Positions 43,013 through 56,217 of a stretch of DNA of 64,000 nucleotides are shown in pieces; position 1 is the stretch's first letter; each line of letters opens with the position of its first letter. The notes under the pieces are model-generated. The model was not told where the DNA came from. It searched no databases and saw only the letters and a list, made by a program, of their open reading frames with translations. The DNA is taken from the NCBI RefSeq assembly GCF_003473485.1, contig NC_053048.1, positions 40,606,755 through 40,670,754 of the forward strand, given 5' to 3'. Position numbers and translations under genes: made by a program. Source of the DNA: Medicago truncatula. Lineage: Eukaryota > Streptophyta > Magnoliopsida > Fabales > Fabaceae.

Positions 43013-45416
43013 ATGTCTCTTGCAGTTTCTTCCTCCTGCTCACCAAAAAAATGGATTAACAATTGTATTAGAGTGTTCAACTCAATAATATGTTACATTG
43101 TTTTCCTCATCTTTGATCTTCTTGATGCTGTTTTATGTGTTATCTATAGATACCTTGATGAACGCATTGATGGGGTGGCCTCTTCTTGTTGTTGCTCTAA
43201 ATGGGAGAGACAGAAGAAGATGGTGATGAATGATGAAGATGATGGTGTTTCAGAAAGTTTGTATGAGAGGAAGAACATGTTTAGAGAAATAGGTTTGCTT
43301 CAATTTGGTGGAAAAAGGGAGGAAGAAGATTCTTATGGAAAATGTGGTGGAAGGATAGTGAAAAGTTGGTCTGATTGTGGATGTGAGTCTTGTCTTTCAT
43401 GGGTGAATGGTGGTGGTGATGACTATAAACTTCATTTTGTTGTTAAGGAACCTTTAATAGGTATGGTAGTTGTACCATTTCCATAAGCTGTTTTTAGCTT
43501 ATTTTCATGAACTCTTTAGGATAGCTAATAGCTTTTATGAAAATAGTTTGACTTTATTATTATCTTGATTGAATTGACTTATTTGAGCTTACCTAGTGGT
43601 ATAAGCATTCATGTTATTTCTATAACCAAATATCAAATAAGCTACCTATGTCTTAATTGAGTTGTTTATCCAAACATGGCCTATGTCTTTTATTATAAAA
43701 ATTGCTGATACATAAGCACTTGCATGATAAACGGTCATATCATAAGCGTTAATTGAGCTGTTTATCCAAACAACCTTGTTTGATTCTTTTCTTTTTTGTG
43801 TGACTCTTTAATGCATTCTTAAGTGTAGCTGATTTTGAATATTGTGGACAATTTCTATTTTACAGCCACTGGTGAAAACTGCAAGGGAGACCCTTATGAG
43901 AATGTTATATTCTTGCATGGATTTATGTGTTCTTCCTCATTTTGGACTCAAACAGTGTTTCCATGTTTCTCTGAAAATGTAAATCATAATTACAGATTGA
44001 TTGCAATAGACCTGTTGGGATTTGGAAAGAGTCCAAAGCCAAGAGATTGTTTGTACACATTGAAGGATCATGTGGAAATGATTGAGAAATCTGTGGTTCA
44101 ACCATTGCAGTTAGGTAGTTTTCATCTGGTTGCACACTCTATGGGCAGTGTAATTGCATTGGCTTTGGCTGCAAAGTATCCCAATTGTGTAAAATCAATC
44201 ACCCTTGTTGCACCTGTAAGTACCTTAGACTCAAATTAGATATTGCATTCAAGTTTTAACAATTGGAATGGTATGAGCCATATTGGAAACTTTTGTGCTA
44301 CATATTTCTTTGGCACTTGCTTTCTGCAGTCAAAATAAGTGTTTTATTATTTTTGCTGATAATTTGTCTATCGTGATTCTCTTGTAAATTTGATTTTGAA
44401 GTGAAGTAATTTATGTTCGGATGTTTTTACTCGACCATAGGTTTGATGGGAAACGCAGTGTTCATGTAACGGCTACTTTCGTTTTATTAAATTTGCGTCA
44501 AACTTATGGCAGAGTAAAACTGTGGCCATAAACTTTGCATCAAATTTGATAACATTGATATCAATTATGATGTTTTCTTAGTGAAATCAAACATACACTT
44601 AAACTTTGGTAAACATCACCTGATTTTCTCCATTCTTTTTCCTTATTGTTTTGCTGGCAGCCATACTCTTCTTATGAGGAAAACGACGCTTGTTTAAAAG
44701 CACTTGAAAAGTTTGCTGGAAAGAAATTGTGGCCAACGTTATCAGCTGGTTCTTCATTTATGTCATGGTATGAGCATTTGGGTCGAACTGTTTGCCTTAT
44801 CTATTGCAGAAATCACAGGACATGGGAGAGGATTCTAAAATTCATTACTCGCAAGAGGTAATAATTACCGTTTACTTGAATACCACATTTATAGTTACTT
44901 GCTTTGGACTCTAACTATAAAGCACCGATACAGACACTAGATATGTCTTTACATTGACACGTCGACATTGATAATAATTTGAGAAAATTGAATGGTTGAG
45001 TTTAACTACGCGTATCAATGTCATGTCTGACACCAAACACGCCTTGAATCTAAAGTGTCCGCTACATAGTATATAATGCATTTTCTTTTGTCTTTTTCAG
45101 GGATCTTAATTTCTTGATCACAGACATGACTAGGCATACTCATCAATCAGCTTGGAAATCCATGCATAATGTGATATGTGGGGGAGCAAAATTCATGGAT
45201 AGTTACTTGAAAATTTTGACAAAAAATGGAGTTAGAATAAATGTTATACAAGGTGATGGAGATCAAGTTGTCCCAAAGGAGTGTATCACTAAGTTCAAGT
45301 TAAAGGCTCCATATGCTGAAATTAACATAATTCCAAATGCAGATCACAGCACTGTGCTATTGGGCAGAGAGAAGCAATTTGCACAAAGTCTGGAGCATAC
45401 ATGGGCATCTTGCTAA
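43013..45416 (+). CDS. BDG: BODYGUARD-like alpha/beta hydrolase
   Basis: BODYGUARD proteins are epidermal-wall alpha/beta hydrolases required for cuticle formation. Exons: 43013-43460, 43866-44215, 44661-44857 and 45101-45416 (GT-AG), 436 residues; I recall family members of about 460. A hydrophobic N-terminal segment (SIICYIVFLIFDLLDAVLCV, residues about 24-43) suggests secretion or membrane anchoring. The conserved WSDCGCESCLSW motif ends exon 1. The hydrolase core has an oxyanion loop VIFLHGFMCSSSFW, nucleophile elbow AHSMG, acidic residue in QGDGDQVVP and catalytic His in NADHSTVLLGR. Introns 1 and 2 contain MITE-like sequences. The paralogue within the family (BDG1 to 5) is not resolved. 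The start is the first Met and gives a complete N terminus. Confidence 0.9.
43484..43776. mobile_element. MITE(s) of the GTTTGGATAAACA family, inverted, in BDG intron 1
   Basis: Read on the minus strand the segment starts ggccatgtttggataaacaa (about 43685) and carries the family's ataagct repeats down to agctaaaaacagctta (about 43484). A second partial end, gagctgtttatccaaacaac, follows at about 43756-43776, suggesting two overlapping insertions. Confidence 0.55.
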
Positions 45417-45756
45417 GTTCCATTGATTAAATATGAGAATTTCTTTTTGAAAATTTGGAGACATGAAATTTTTGTTTTTTAGACTTGATACATATTTTGA
45501 ATGTGAAATGAAATAAAACAAGAAAGATTATAACATGATCAAAATTAGTAAAATATTTGCAATATTATGCTTGAATATATAATGTTTGAGTGGAACTGAA
45601 TGAAATGAAATTGGTCATGTAAGTACACCATGATAAAAGGCTGGATGGAACATGCAATTCTCTACTTGTATACATTTACTGTGTGCGACTTTGGCAGCTA
45701 AACTCTCTAAAAAAAGATTAGATAGTGAAATAAAATACAATGAAATTATTATTGAA

Positions 45757-45915
45757 ATGTTAACAAGTGTCTTCAAGACACTCTTTAAAGATCATAAGAA
45801 GTAAGTATTTATGAAAATAATGTAATCAATGCATTGAAAATTGAAATATTTGACTTTTTTAAAGAATAATTATTTATTTTGGAATGCTTAAAGAGTGTCT
45901 CGGAGACACACATGT
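45757..45915. mobile_element. MITE of the TTAACAAGTGTC family
   Basis: The left end gttaacaagtgtcttcaaga and cactctttaa are mirrored by cttaaagagtgtctcggaga followed by cacacatgt. Its internal phrase aatgcattgaaaattgaaat recurs at about 57745-57775, inside the copy split by the hAT element. Confidence 0.55.
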
Positions 45916-45927
45916 CCTTTTTCTTGT

Positions 45928-46265
45928 TGGGGATAATTTCATAGTTGAAAATGAATATTCATCGCAAATGAGACTTGACAAAGATGGTTGAAACATCAAC
46001 TTGTATTTGTTGCAATTTGAAATTAAATCAGTTTTGACTAAATATTTAAATATCTAACTATTTTGTAACATGATTAACCAAAAAACCAGTTTTGGGGATA
46101 ATTTTATAATTGAAAATGAATAATAGATCGATCACCAATGAGGTTTGACAAGGATGGTTGAACATTCAAGTTGTATTTGTTGCAATTTGAAATTAAACTA
46201 GTTTTGACTAAATATTTAAAATATCTTAATATTTTGCAACATGATTAACAAAAATAAAACCGGTT
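45928..46265 (+). repeat. Two-copy direct tandem repeat (~165 bp)
   Basis: Both copies contain ggggataatttyatarttga, gttgtatttgttgcaatttg and agttttgactaaatatttaa, at about 45928-46090 and 46091-46265. Non-coding and moderately diverged. Confidence 0.7.
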
Positions 46266-46439
46266 TTGACTTGGTGGTACACAAGCACATTGTTTTCTTT
46301 TCCAGCTTTTCATTTTACCAAGACCCAGCTTTTCATTATTTCGATTTTTTATATATATGAAATTTTATTGTACTTTTTTTCTGGTAGACCAAAGAATACT
46401 ACATCAATACTGAAAGACATGTTGTTAGGTTAGGAGGGG

Positions 46440-46975
46440 GAAGAGAGTTAGGTTAGGTCTACTTCTTGTTTGGAATGATGTTATTTGGATCATTTGGGTG
46501 TTTCAGAATGATCTTATCTTTGCCGGTGGCTTACTCCGGTGAGGAGTCAGTGGTGGATAGAGTGGAACTCTTAGATTGGAAGTGGTTTCGGGCTAAGTGC
46601 CCTGCTAGTTCATATTCTCTCTATGAGTGGAAGGTGCAACCCGTCCTATGTTGGGACCAGAAGGGTTTTGTGGTGGTTGATCTTCCTGGGGTTCGCTTAC
46701 GGGGTTGGGTGGGGTTGTATCTCCTCCCCTCCTGGTGTGGCTTTCAGCTTTCCTTGTTGTCCTTTTGTTTCTGCATGTGTTTGCTGCCGTTTATAGCTTC
46801 GGTTTGTTGGTGATTTTGTTTATTCTATTACTTTTGTTTCTTTTAGGGTAGTTGAGGGTGCGCCCTCGATCTAGTTTGTGGGGTTTCGGGTGCACACCTC
46901 GGTGGTGGTTTGTTGGAGCGTCTTTGGACGGCTCTTCTGGTGCATTTTGTACTCTTTATTTTGCTTTATATATAT
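46440..46975 (+). pseudogene. LINE 3' end fragment
   Basis: In one frame the DNA reads VWNDVIWIIWVFQNDLIFAG followed by a stop; another frame continues VVDRVELLDWKWFRAKCPAS and YEWKVQPVLCW. The order resembles the C terminus of plant LINE ORF2 proteins (W-x-x-I-W-x-x-x-N-D-x-I-F, then W-x-W-F). The tail to about 46975 lacks coding and has the T/G-rich character of LINE 3' UTRs. At least one frameshift and stops make it non-functional. Confidence 0.6.
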
Positions 46976-47940
46976 GGGGTTTGCTAGAACACACCCACTA
47001 GTTTTTATGTCGGAGTGTTTTAGCAAAGCTACACCTTAAGGTGTATTTAACCCCTTTTTAGTTATTCACTTGCTAAAATACTCCTTCTAAAAAATAAGTG
47101 GGTGTATTCTAGCTAGAGCTGTCAAAACGGGCCAGGTCGTATGGGTCGGCCCGTTTAGCCCGAAAAAATATAGGGCTTGGGCCTAAAATATTGAGCCCGA
47201 ATTTTAATAGAGCTTTTTAGCCCGGCCCTTAAAAGCCCGGTATTCGTTAGGGCTAGCCCGAACAGGCCGCGCGTAGCTCGTTAGGCCGCATAACAAAAAA
47301 ATCCTATAAACTATATATTTTTCAAATAATTCTTTACTTAGATGATTATGCAAGTAAAAAAAAAGAAGTAAAAATTCAATGAATTAACACCAATATAAAG
47401 GTAATATAAAATTATATTTATTCGTTTCGTTATTTATAGTTTTAAAGATCGAATATATAAATATATATAACCATAACATATCTAATTTATTTAAAATCAT
47501 TTTCCTCGTCATTTTAGTTTACAACGTTTGTACGAAAATGTTTACAATTTAATTTTGTGCTAGACATTATTTAAACATTCTAAAAATATTATAGCTGTGT
47601 TTTATAATACTTTTTTAAAATAAAAAAAAAAATTAATATGGGCCGGCCCGTTTAGCCCGCATAGGGCCGGGCTCGGGTAGTATATTTCAAGCCCGTTTTT
47701 CAACCGGGCTTTTTGACCCGGTCCGTTAAAGCCCGAAGCCCGGCCCTAAATGGGTCGGGCCGCCCGTTTTGACAACTCTAATTCTAGCAAATGCCTATAT
47801 GATTTGCTAGAACACACCCACTTGTTTTTTTAGAAGGTGCGTTATAGCAACATACACCTTAATGTGTATTTATTAACTTTTTAGTTATAACTTGCTAAAA
47901 CACTCCCACATAAAAACTAATTGATGTGTTCTAGCAAACC
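46976..47940. mobile_element. Two adjacent TTTGCTAGAACACACCCAC inverted-repeat elements, first split by a hAT
   Basis: Element 1 runs from gtttgctagaacacacccac (about 46979) to gtgggtgtattctagcaaat (about 47792), interrupted at 47114-47780 by a hAT-type element. Element 2 runs from atttgctagaacacacccac (about 47801) to tgatgtgttctagcaaac (about 47938). Both share the internal phrases acaccttaaggtgtattta/acaccttaatgtgtattta and ttttagttat. No coding. Confidence 0.75.
47114..47780. mobile_element. hAT-type non-autonomous element
   Basis: Termini tagagctgtcaaaacgggcc and ggccgcccgttttgacaact with closing cta are inverted. A perfect 8-bp target duplication attctagc lies at 47106-47113 and 47781-47788. 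Subterminal regions repeat ggcccgtttagcccg-type sequence; the centre is AT-rich. Length 667 bp, no transposase. Confidence 0.88.
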
Positions 47941-49316
47941 CATATATATATTGCCATAAAAAGTACAATAAAATAAAAAGTTGGAGCAAAATGATTTAGT
48001 ATTCTTTGGTTTACATGATTATTTTTGGAACGGAGGGAGGGGGCCAAAACCTACATAACATCGCTTTTCACTTTCCTACGAATTTAAGATTTTTGGAGGA
48101 GAGGGAAGATTACAATGTTTATATTTGCATTTTTGAATTCCAAAATTGTCATGAATTTTTAACATTAGTTTTTTTTTTTTTAACTTTCAACTTCTTTTAT
48201 TTTTTCCACGTTCAATCGTTTTTTTTCACGTTCATCCTCTTATTTTTGTCCTTTTCTTTTGTTCATTTTTTTCTTGTCATTTTTTTTATAATTGGCCCCT
48301 TTTTTTTTTTTTTTACCATTCTGCATTTCCAATTAATCTTTTTATTTATTTATTTATTTTAAGGAAATTCATCTTTTATCATTTCATTTTTTTTTTTGAG
48401 GGGAATATATAGGCCATATATGGAAATAAAAAGGTTGGTTATAGAGTCAAATCCGCGAGCCACACGAGTGCCATGAGGGTTTTAAAGGATATAAATGTAA
48501 ATTGGTTTTAAAATAGTACTTTTTTAGAGGGGAATCCTTTTTTTTATCACTAGGGGAATAGTTTTTTTTTCTTACCATTTGTACAATCATTTGGGGACGA
48601 CTATTGTGACAAAAATATTTTTCTCTCTTTTTATTTGTTAAAAATAATAGTAAGAGAAAAAGAAAGAGAGATGGTAAAAATATAATTTGAGTATAAGGAA
48701 TATAGTTGCCATAAAATGGTTCTATAAATATATATATATATTTTTATATTATTAGGGGAATAGATTTTCAAAATACTTGATTTTGTGTTGTAAACGAAAC
48801 TTATATGACTATATTCAATTGAAATTTCTTTTATTAGATTTCTTATTTTGAACCTGATCGTATATTTAATTTTTTTTGAAGGAATGATCGTATATTTAAT
48901 TAAAAGGTCTACAATGAACATTTTTTAACCCTACTCTTTTATTTAGTAAAATTTATATGGATATCATATTTTAAAATTGAATTTTACATAGTAAGATTCA
49001 TAAGAGTTTCATCCAATAATCGAGTGAGTGTTTAAAAAAAAATAATTATATCATTTTTTTTAATTAATATATCTCCCTTTCTTTTTCCTCCCCCTTTATC
49101 CTTCTCCCATCCACTAAACCAAAGTGATCTAAACATTATATTGTTGTTGCATTCTAAAACTTTCACTTCGAACATAAAACTTTGGTTAAATTATAAAAGA
49201 GATATATATACATCATCTTAATCAATTGTTATGGGATTGCATTGGATAAGACTAATTATGATTTTGTCATAAAAAAAACCAACTGCTTTCTCCATTGTAT
49301 TTATAAAGATATGTAA
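47941..49316. other. T-rich intergenic DNA
   Basis: No gene is seen. Long T runs dominate 48160-48400. A lone Stowaway-like end (ggaacggagggagg) lies at about 48028. The 48540-48735 stretch resembles the interior and right end of the GAGAAATGATATTTG Mutator-type MITE family, but clean ends are missing. Confidence 0.4.
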
Positions 49317-50541
<1,225 letters not shown>

Positions 50542-50803
50542 TAAATCAATCAAAATTGATGTATTTGATCTATATTTTGAACGAAATACGTTGAATTTGA
50601 AAAATGATATTTTTCACCAAAGTTATCGAAAAAATTGATGAATTGGGCGAATCGATGAGCCGTGGTAGTTGCACCAGATCCCTTTCACTGTGTCTGTGAC
50701 CACTCTTCTTCTAAACACCCCCCCATTAGCTCACTCTCTTCACCTACCCCAATACCCATTCCCTTTTATTCTCTTTCATTCCAAACCCATTTTTCAAATC
50801 ATC

Positions 50804-53800
50804 ATGGATTTTCTACAAACACCAGAAAATCAAATTCTTGTTGGTGTCGCCGTTGCTGTTGTAGCCATTGGTGTTGGTGCTATCTATCTCCTTTCTTCTA
50901 AGAAGTCCAAAGGTTTCATCTTTGACCCACTTCAGATTTCTTGCTTCTGCTTTCAATTTTTCATAAGGGCTTATTGACTTTTCATTTTCCGGGGATTTAG
51001 AATTCTGGGTCTGTTTTGTCTCAGCACCAACATAGTTTTTTTCTTTTTTATTGTGTATGAGAATCTGATGTTAATGATGTTTTTTGAGGATGTTTTTAGA
51101 TTCTTAGTATTGTTTATGAAACTAGTTGTTATCAACTTGTATTGCTCAATGCTAATGTTATTGTATGTTTTTTATATTTCACTTAATATTGTTATTGTTA
51201 TGAAATTCTGTATGGAAAATGCTTGTTGTATCTTTATAGCATCTTTAATTTGATTTTCATTGGAATGAATAGTTATGTGATTTGAACTCATGGGCTTAAA
51301 TTTCTGTTTATGCACTTGGTTAAAGCATGTTTTTTTACTCTTAGTTCAATTGTATGTTTGTGTTTCTGATTAATTAGTAGCTGATCCATATGATTTGTTG
51401 GACTTTGCGTAAAAAAATCTTGGCTCTAGTCACTACCATTGAGTCTATTTGTTTTTCTCTACTTTGCATGTTTTATGTCATATAAGTATGGTTGTTGATG
51501 ACCCTTTGTTTTTTAATTTATTGTTAATTGGATTTTGGATTTTTCCCTCACTAGAAATTCTTGGAGATTAGAATTTTGGATCCATCTGAAAAAATTTCTG
51601 TTTGTTTCTTGTTACTAGTAGAAAACCTTTCTCTGCTTGGTGGTTTAGGTTTATTCCGTACTGGTTGCTCTTGATTCCATGTTTTTCTCTTTCAAAAATT
51701 GAGTTTTTTCTTGGTCTGGTCTCATGGTTTCTGCGTGTCTTAGGGGTATGTTAGCAGATTCATATGGCCATGAGTGCATCAAATATTATTATAAATGGAT
51801 GAATAAGTTGTGTTTTAGAGTTGACAATGATATTTTGAGGCAGCTTTATGTTGTACTTCTAGTGGTAATACTAAAAACACATCTTTTACTATCATTTTCC
51901 TCTGCACAAGCTACAATGTGAATCAGTTTTTGACATGGATGTTTACACTCATGGAACCTTATTTTTTACACAAGTGAAAAGGAAAGGCCTTAACTAAATA
52001 TTTGATAATGAAACCAAAGTGAATCCTAAGATAATGTGAAGTGAAGCTCATTGCACTCAAACTTGGAGATTATATTACTTGTACTTATTTTCCATGTTAT
52101 TTTGTCAAATTTTGTTGTTTTTGTATTTAGTTTAAGCATCCATTCATATCATCTACATTTTTTGTAGCTTGCTTGAACCCAGACCAGTTCAGGGAGTTTA
52201 AACTTGTCAAGAAAGCACAGCTGAGCCATAATGTTGCAAAGTTCACATTTTCACTCCCAACACCCACATCTGTTTTGGGTCTTCCTATTGGACAACACAT
52301 AAGTTGCAGGTTCTGTTGTCTGATTCTGTTTGTGTCTATTTTTCATGTCACTCTAATTATTTCATTATATGTTTCATTTTGCATCTGCTCGCCATATTCT
52401 CGTATTGTTGGCTCTGAGAATATCTATCGCAAATGTTCAGTTATGTATAGTAGCAAGTATATTAGGACTCGGACCATGTTTGGATAAACAATTTAATAAG
52501 TGCTTATGACATGAATGTTCATCATGTAAGTGCTTATGTATAAGCTATTTCTATAACAAAAGATAAAATAAGTCAAACTGTTTTCATATAAGCTTTATGT
52601 TGTTTTTACAACTTAAGCTATCCTGGAAAGTTTATTGAAATAAGCTGAAAACAACTTATGGACATGTCATATGCTGTTTTCATAAGCTCTCACAAACAGT
52701 CTCACAAGTGCTTATGTCATTTGATAAGCTCAAATAAGCTAATCCAAACATGCCCTTATTTCTTAAAATTATTTCCAGATTCTTTCTTGTCATGTTGTGA
52801 ACAAGCTATTTTTCAAACAGGGGTAAGGATGGTCAAGGTGATGAGGTTATCAAACCATATACTCCTACAACTTTGGATTCCGATGTTGGACATTTTGAAC
52901 TAGTTATCAAGGTATATACTGAAATGATTGGTTTTATATCCCTATGCTTTTTCTAACTTATGTGCATTATTCATCATTTTGACCCTTAATTACTTGCTTC
53001 TTTGTCAAAAATATGGCTTTATTAGATGTACCCTCAAGGAAGGATGTCACACCATTTCCGTGAGATGCGTGTTGGTGACTATCTTGCTGTTAAAGGACCA
53101 AAGGTAACTTTATAGCTCATTTTTACACGGTTTTCAGGGCTTCCCATTTTCTTAATTTTCATCGTGGTTGCAAGCATGGTTATCAGTATCTTACAATACA
53201 TGTGAGTTTTATCTCAATTTGATACTAAATTGAAACTAATCGATACAAATCTCCAATGTATATCTATTTGGACATAAGTCCCATCTTGAATTCTGATTCA
53301 TTACGAAGAATCCCAATTCACTATGATGAATTCCCACTCACTCTAATGGATAACTTGCTAAAATTAGTGTAACAACTTTTTTTAGTCAATTTTGTTTTTC
53401 CAACTACTTTTACTTTTGTCATTTGATATATGACTCAAATCTTGAATTATTTTAAGGTTCATATATAATATATCAGCTTATAATATTGTTATGTTACTTG
53501 TTTTTTCACTCAAATTACATTTTTATTGGTAGTGTATTTTACGAATCATAATAAGATCTGAAAAAATCTTCTGGTTCATGATTTGTATCTCAATTTGATA
53601 ACCATGGTTACTAGTGCAATTAATACCCAACAGGGACACACAATTCAACATACTTTTTAATTTTTATGAATCTATCTTGATGTCTCTGCTTTCAGGGACG
53701 TTTCAAGTACCAACCGGGTGAGGTTAGAGCATTTGGGATGCTAGCTGGAGGCTCTGGAATCACTCCAATGTTCCAAGTATGTTAGTAAGACATGCTGTTT

Positions 53801-55469
53801 TTCTGTTTATCATCAAGAAGAAAATTCTTTCTTTTAGTTCCATTTGTTCTTAATTTGTTTGCTTGTTGTCATTCAAGGTTGCTCGAGCAATATTAGAAAA
53901 CCCAAATGACAAGACCAAGGTGCATCTTATCTATGCCAATGTTACATTTGAGGACATTCTTTTGAAGGTAATGTCTCTGATCCTTCCACTTGATATATGA
54001 TACTCTTCACTTGAGAATTTAATAAGTGCTTATAACATGGATCCATTACGGAGGGTTTTTTTATCAGTGCCCTCAAATTGCTAGAAGATTTTAAAATTTA
54101 ATCTTCAAAATTTTAGTGCAAAAGAATTTGAAAAATGTTTCGTTGTAGAAGCAATATATACCCTCATCTTTATTTCATATGTTATCCTGAGTTTGCTGCT
54201 TTATGCAATGCTCACAATTTCTCCTCACTGGCCAATGCCTAATGGAGATCTACTTATATGCCTGTGCAGGAAGAACTTGATGGTCTTGCTACTAACTATC
54301 CAGATCGGTTTAAAATATACTATGTGTTGAATCAGGTTAGTTGCTATGCATTTAGAACTATTATTTGCTTGCTCATTTGTTACGTTTGCTTTGTTTGTTG
54401 ATTCACCATATACAATATTTTCTTGATATTATCAAATAACGAAGTGCCAGCAAACCTTGATTTGAAAAATCTAGCTAAGTCAATATTTTGTTAAGAAGTT
54501 CTTGTAGAAATTGTAAGGTTATTATTAACAAGACAATAATGCTTCATTAGACTTTTGAAAGAAATTAGTAGAACTTGGTCGCGACCCTTTAACTTGATCA
54601 TGTCCAAAAAGCTAGGTCTTTGATATTGTTTTACCGTGTTTGGATGTGTCCACTTTATCATGCTATAGCAAGAAAATATTTTGTTCAGAAGTTGTAGAAA
54701 TTTTAAGGTTATTATTAACAAGACAATAATTCTTCATTGGACTTTTGGAAGAAATTAATAGAACTTGACCATGACCCTTTAACTTGACCAGATCACAAAG
54801 CTAGGTCTTTGATACTATTGTTTTACAATTTTTTTATGCGTCCACTTTTATCATGCTATCTGAATTTCAACTTGGAACACTAGTTCCATGATTAATATGA
54901 TTGTGCTTTCTTGAGGCATCTCACCTCTTAAGTTGGTGTTGATATCCATAGATTATCATGTAATATCTCGCTTTGTAGATTATTTTGTAATAATATCTTT
55001 TTAACATTGCTGAATCTAGTTATCTAATCGAGGAGGTAACTTAGTTGTTTCCTGTGTTTTTTTATTAGTGTTATTGTTATTGGTTCGAGCTTGTACCTAA
55101 AAAGCACATTTCTACTTATTTTAGTATAAAAAGCGGAGTTTGTAATAATTGATTTTGTTATGTAATCTCTTTAGCCTCCTGAGGTATGGGATGGTGGCGT
55201 TGGATTTGTTTCAAAAGAGATGATTCAAGCACATTTGCCTCCTCCAGCACAAGATATTAAGGTAATCCTTTTCATTATCTTGTGTATTCCTCCAAAATGT
55301 CATTTCTACGTATTTTGGCTAATTGTAATGTAATAGGGAAGAGAACTGATTAGACATGTTCCCTAACAATTTTCAGATATTGAGATGTGGGCCACCACCA
55401 ATGAACAAGGCTATGGCAGCTCACCTGGAAGCCATCGAATATGCTCCCGAGATGCAGTTCCAGTTTTGA
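50804..55469 (+). CDS. CBR1: NADH-cytochrome b5 reductase 1
   Basis: This flavoenzyme passes electrons from NADH through FAD to cytochrome b5, serving fatty-acid desaturation and related reactions at the ER. Exons: 50804-50912, 52168-52309, 52821-52911, 53026-53103, 53696-53776, 53878-53967, 54270-54335, 55175-55261 and 55377-55469 (all GT-AG), 278 residues; I recall 281 for Arabidopsis CBR1. Residues about 11-31 ([20 protein letters not shown]) are a membrane anchor. FAD-domain motifs include IKPYTPTT and [11 protein letters not shown]. The NADH-domain shows [12 protein letters not shown], the [18 protein letters not shown] segment and [10 protein letters not shown]. The C terminus MQFQF is typical. 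Intron 1 is 1.25 kb; introns 2, 4 and 7 carry repeat sequences. The start follows a pyrimidine-rich leader in good context. Confidence 0.95.
52471..52755. mobile_element. MITE of the GTTTGGATAAACA family in CBR1 intron 2
   Basis: Left end ggaccatgtttggataaaca and right end ctaatccaaacatgccc are inverted. Internal phrases such as agtgcttatgtataagctat and aagctcaaataagct match the other family copies. It ends 65 bp upstream of exon 3. Confidence 0.75.
53174..53606. repeat. Degenerate inverted-repeat element in CBR1 intron 4
   Basis: The left segment gcatggttatcagtatctta and right segment tctcaatttgataaccatgg are roughly inverted, with tatctcaatttgata repeated near both ends. It is a probable old MITE; no target duplication was found. 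Confidence 0.4.
54493..54863 (+). repeat. Two-copy tandem duplication (~187 bp) in CBR1 intron 7
   Basis: The copies share gttgtagaaatt(g/t)taaggt, tattattaacaagacaataa, gaccctttaacttga and aaagctaggtctttgata, starting near 54493 and 54680. They differ by scattered substitutions and small indels. Non-coding; it enlarges intron 7 to 0.84 kb. Confidence 0.8.
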
Positions 55470-55840
55470 TTGTCTTCATCATGGCGCTTAACATTGCATT
55501 TCATGGCCTTAGTTGATTAAGAGACTGATATCAGATTTAATTTTTTTTGGGTTAAGAGTCTGGGATTTACAGTGCATTTAGTTTCACAACTTTCTTGAGA
55601 TTTGAAGTCTGAAATAATTTCTTCTCATATGAGAATGAGATATCGAGATTGGTACATTGACCATGTGCTAGAAAATGCATAATACATTTTGAACTCTTAA
55701 ATCTCTGTGCATCACGGTAACTAATGAACTTTTATGGTTTCAAAATCTCCTAAAACTTGGGAATGCCTCACGGTCAATTAATAAAGCTTTTTTTTTTTTT
55801 TACTTCATCCGTCTCTCATTATAGGACCATCTAATGAAAA

Positions 55841-56056
55841 GAGAAATGATATTTGGATTTTGTTTTTACTTTTTTTTTTCTCTTTTGTTTTTCACTAATT
55901 ATTTTTGGTGGTGTCCAGGGTTCAAATTCTGGATCATTTGCATATTTTATGTATTGTCCTTACCAACTGAGTTAAATTCACGTGGACTTGTTTTTTACTA
56001 ATAAAAAAAGGAGAAAAAGGGGTTGTCATCAAACAATTATACAAATATCATCACTC
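55841..56056. mobile_element. Mutator-type MITE nested in a Stowaway
   Basis: Ends gagaaatgatatttggattt and acaaatatcatcactc are inverted, and a perfect 9-bp duplication taatgaaaa flanks them (55832-55840 and 56057-56065). It belongs to the family of 2444-2628 and 39527-39710 and carries the SINE at 55900-55989. Confidence 0.8.
55900..55989 (-). mobile_element. SINE nested in a MITE
   Basis: On the minus strand: ttaactcagttggtaaggac (A-box region), then cagaatttgaaccctggaca in place of a clean B box. It is flanked by 13-bp direct repeats gtttttcactaat (55887-55899) and gttttttactaat (55990-56002), one mismatch. Same family as the copies at 19054 and 40526. Confidence 0.75.
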
Positions 56057-56217
56057 TAATGAAAATCATAAGTATTAAAAAAAATTGTTGTGATAAATTT
56101 TTCACAAATGTATGTGGTCATTACCAAATTATCCTTGTGTATAAATATGGTATATTCAATATTAATTTTTCATATTGTAAGATAAATTGACAGTGTTATA
56201 ATTAGAGACGGATGAAG

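Larger units (their letters stand above)
55803..56217. mobile_element. Stowaway-type MITE containing two nested insertions
   Basis: Left end CTTCATCCGTCTCTCATTAT and right end ttataattagagacggatga with closing ag are inverted. TA precedes the left end (55801-55802); the right flank reads CA, a likely later change. Inside it lies the Mutator-type MITE at 55841-56056, which itself contains a SINE. Confidence 0.75.

Noticed and set aside
43835-44239. Independent start for the hydrolase at 43835
   Set aside because: The frame begins inside intron 1; splicing from 43460 to 43866 gives the conserved BODYGUARD N-terminal region and continuous frame.
48006-48362. 118-codon Phe-rich frame
   Set aside because: It is produced by long T runs; no coding bias or domain.
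50662-50901. Frames upstream of and overlapping CBR1 exon 1 (50662, 50669)
   Set aside because: They are leader read-through; the [10 protein letters not shown] start at 50804 matches the family N terminus and lies directly before the membrane anchor.
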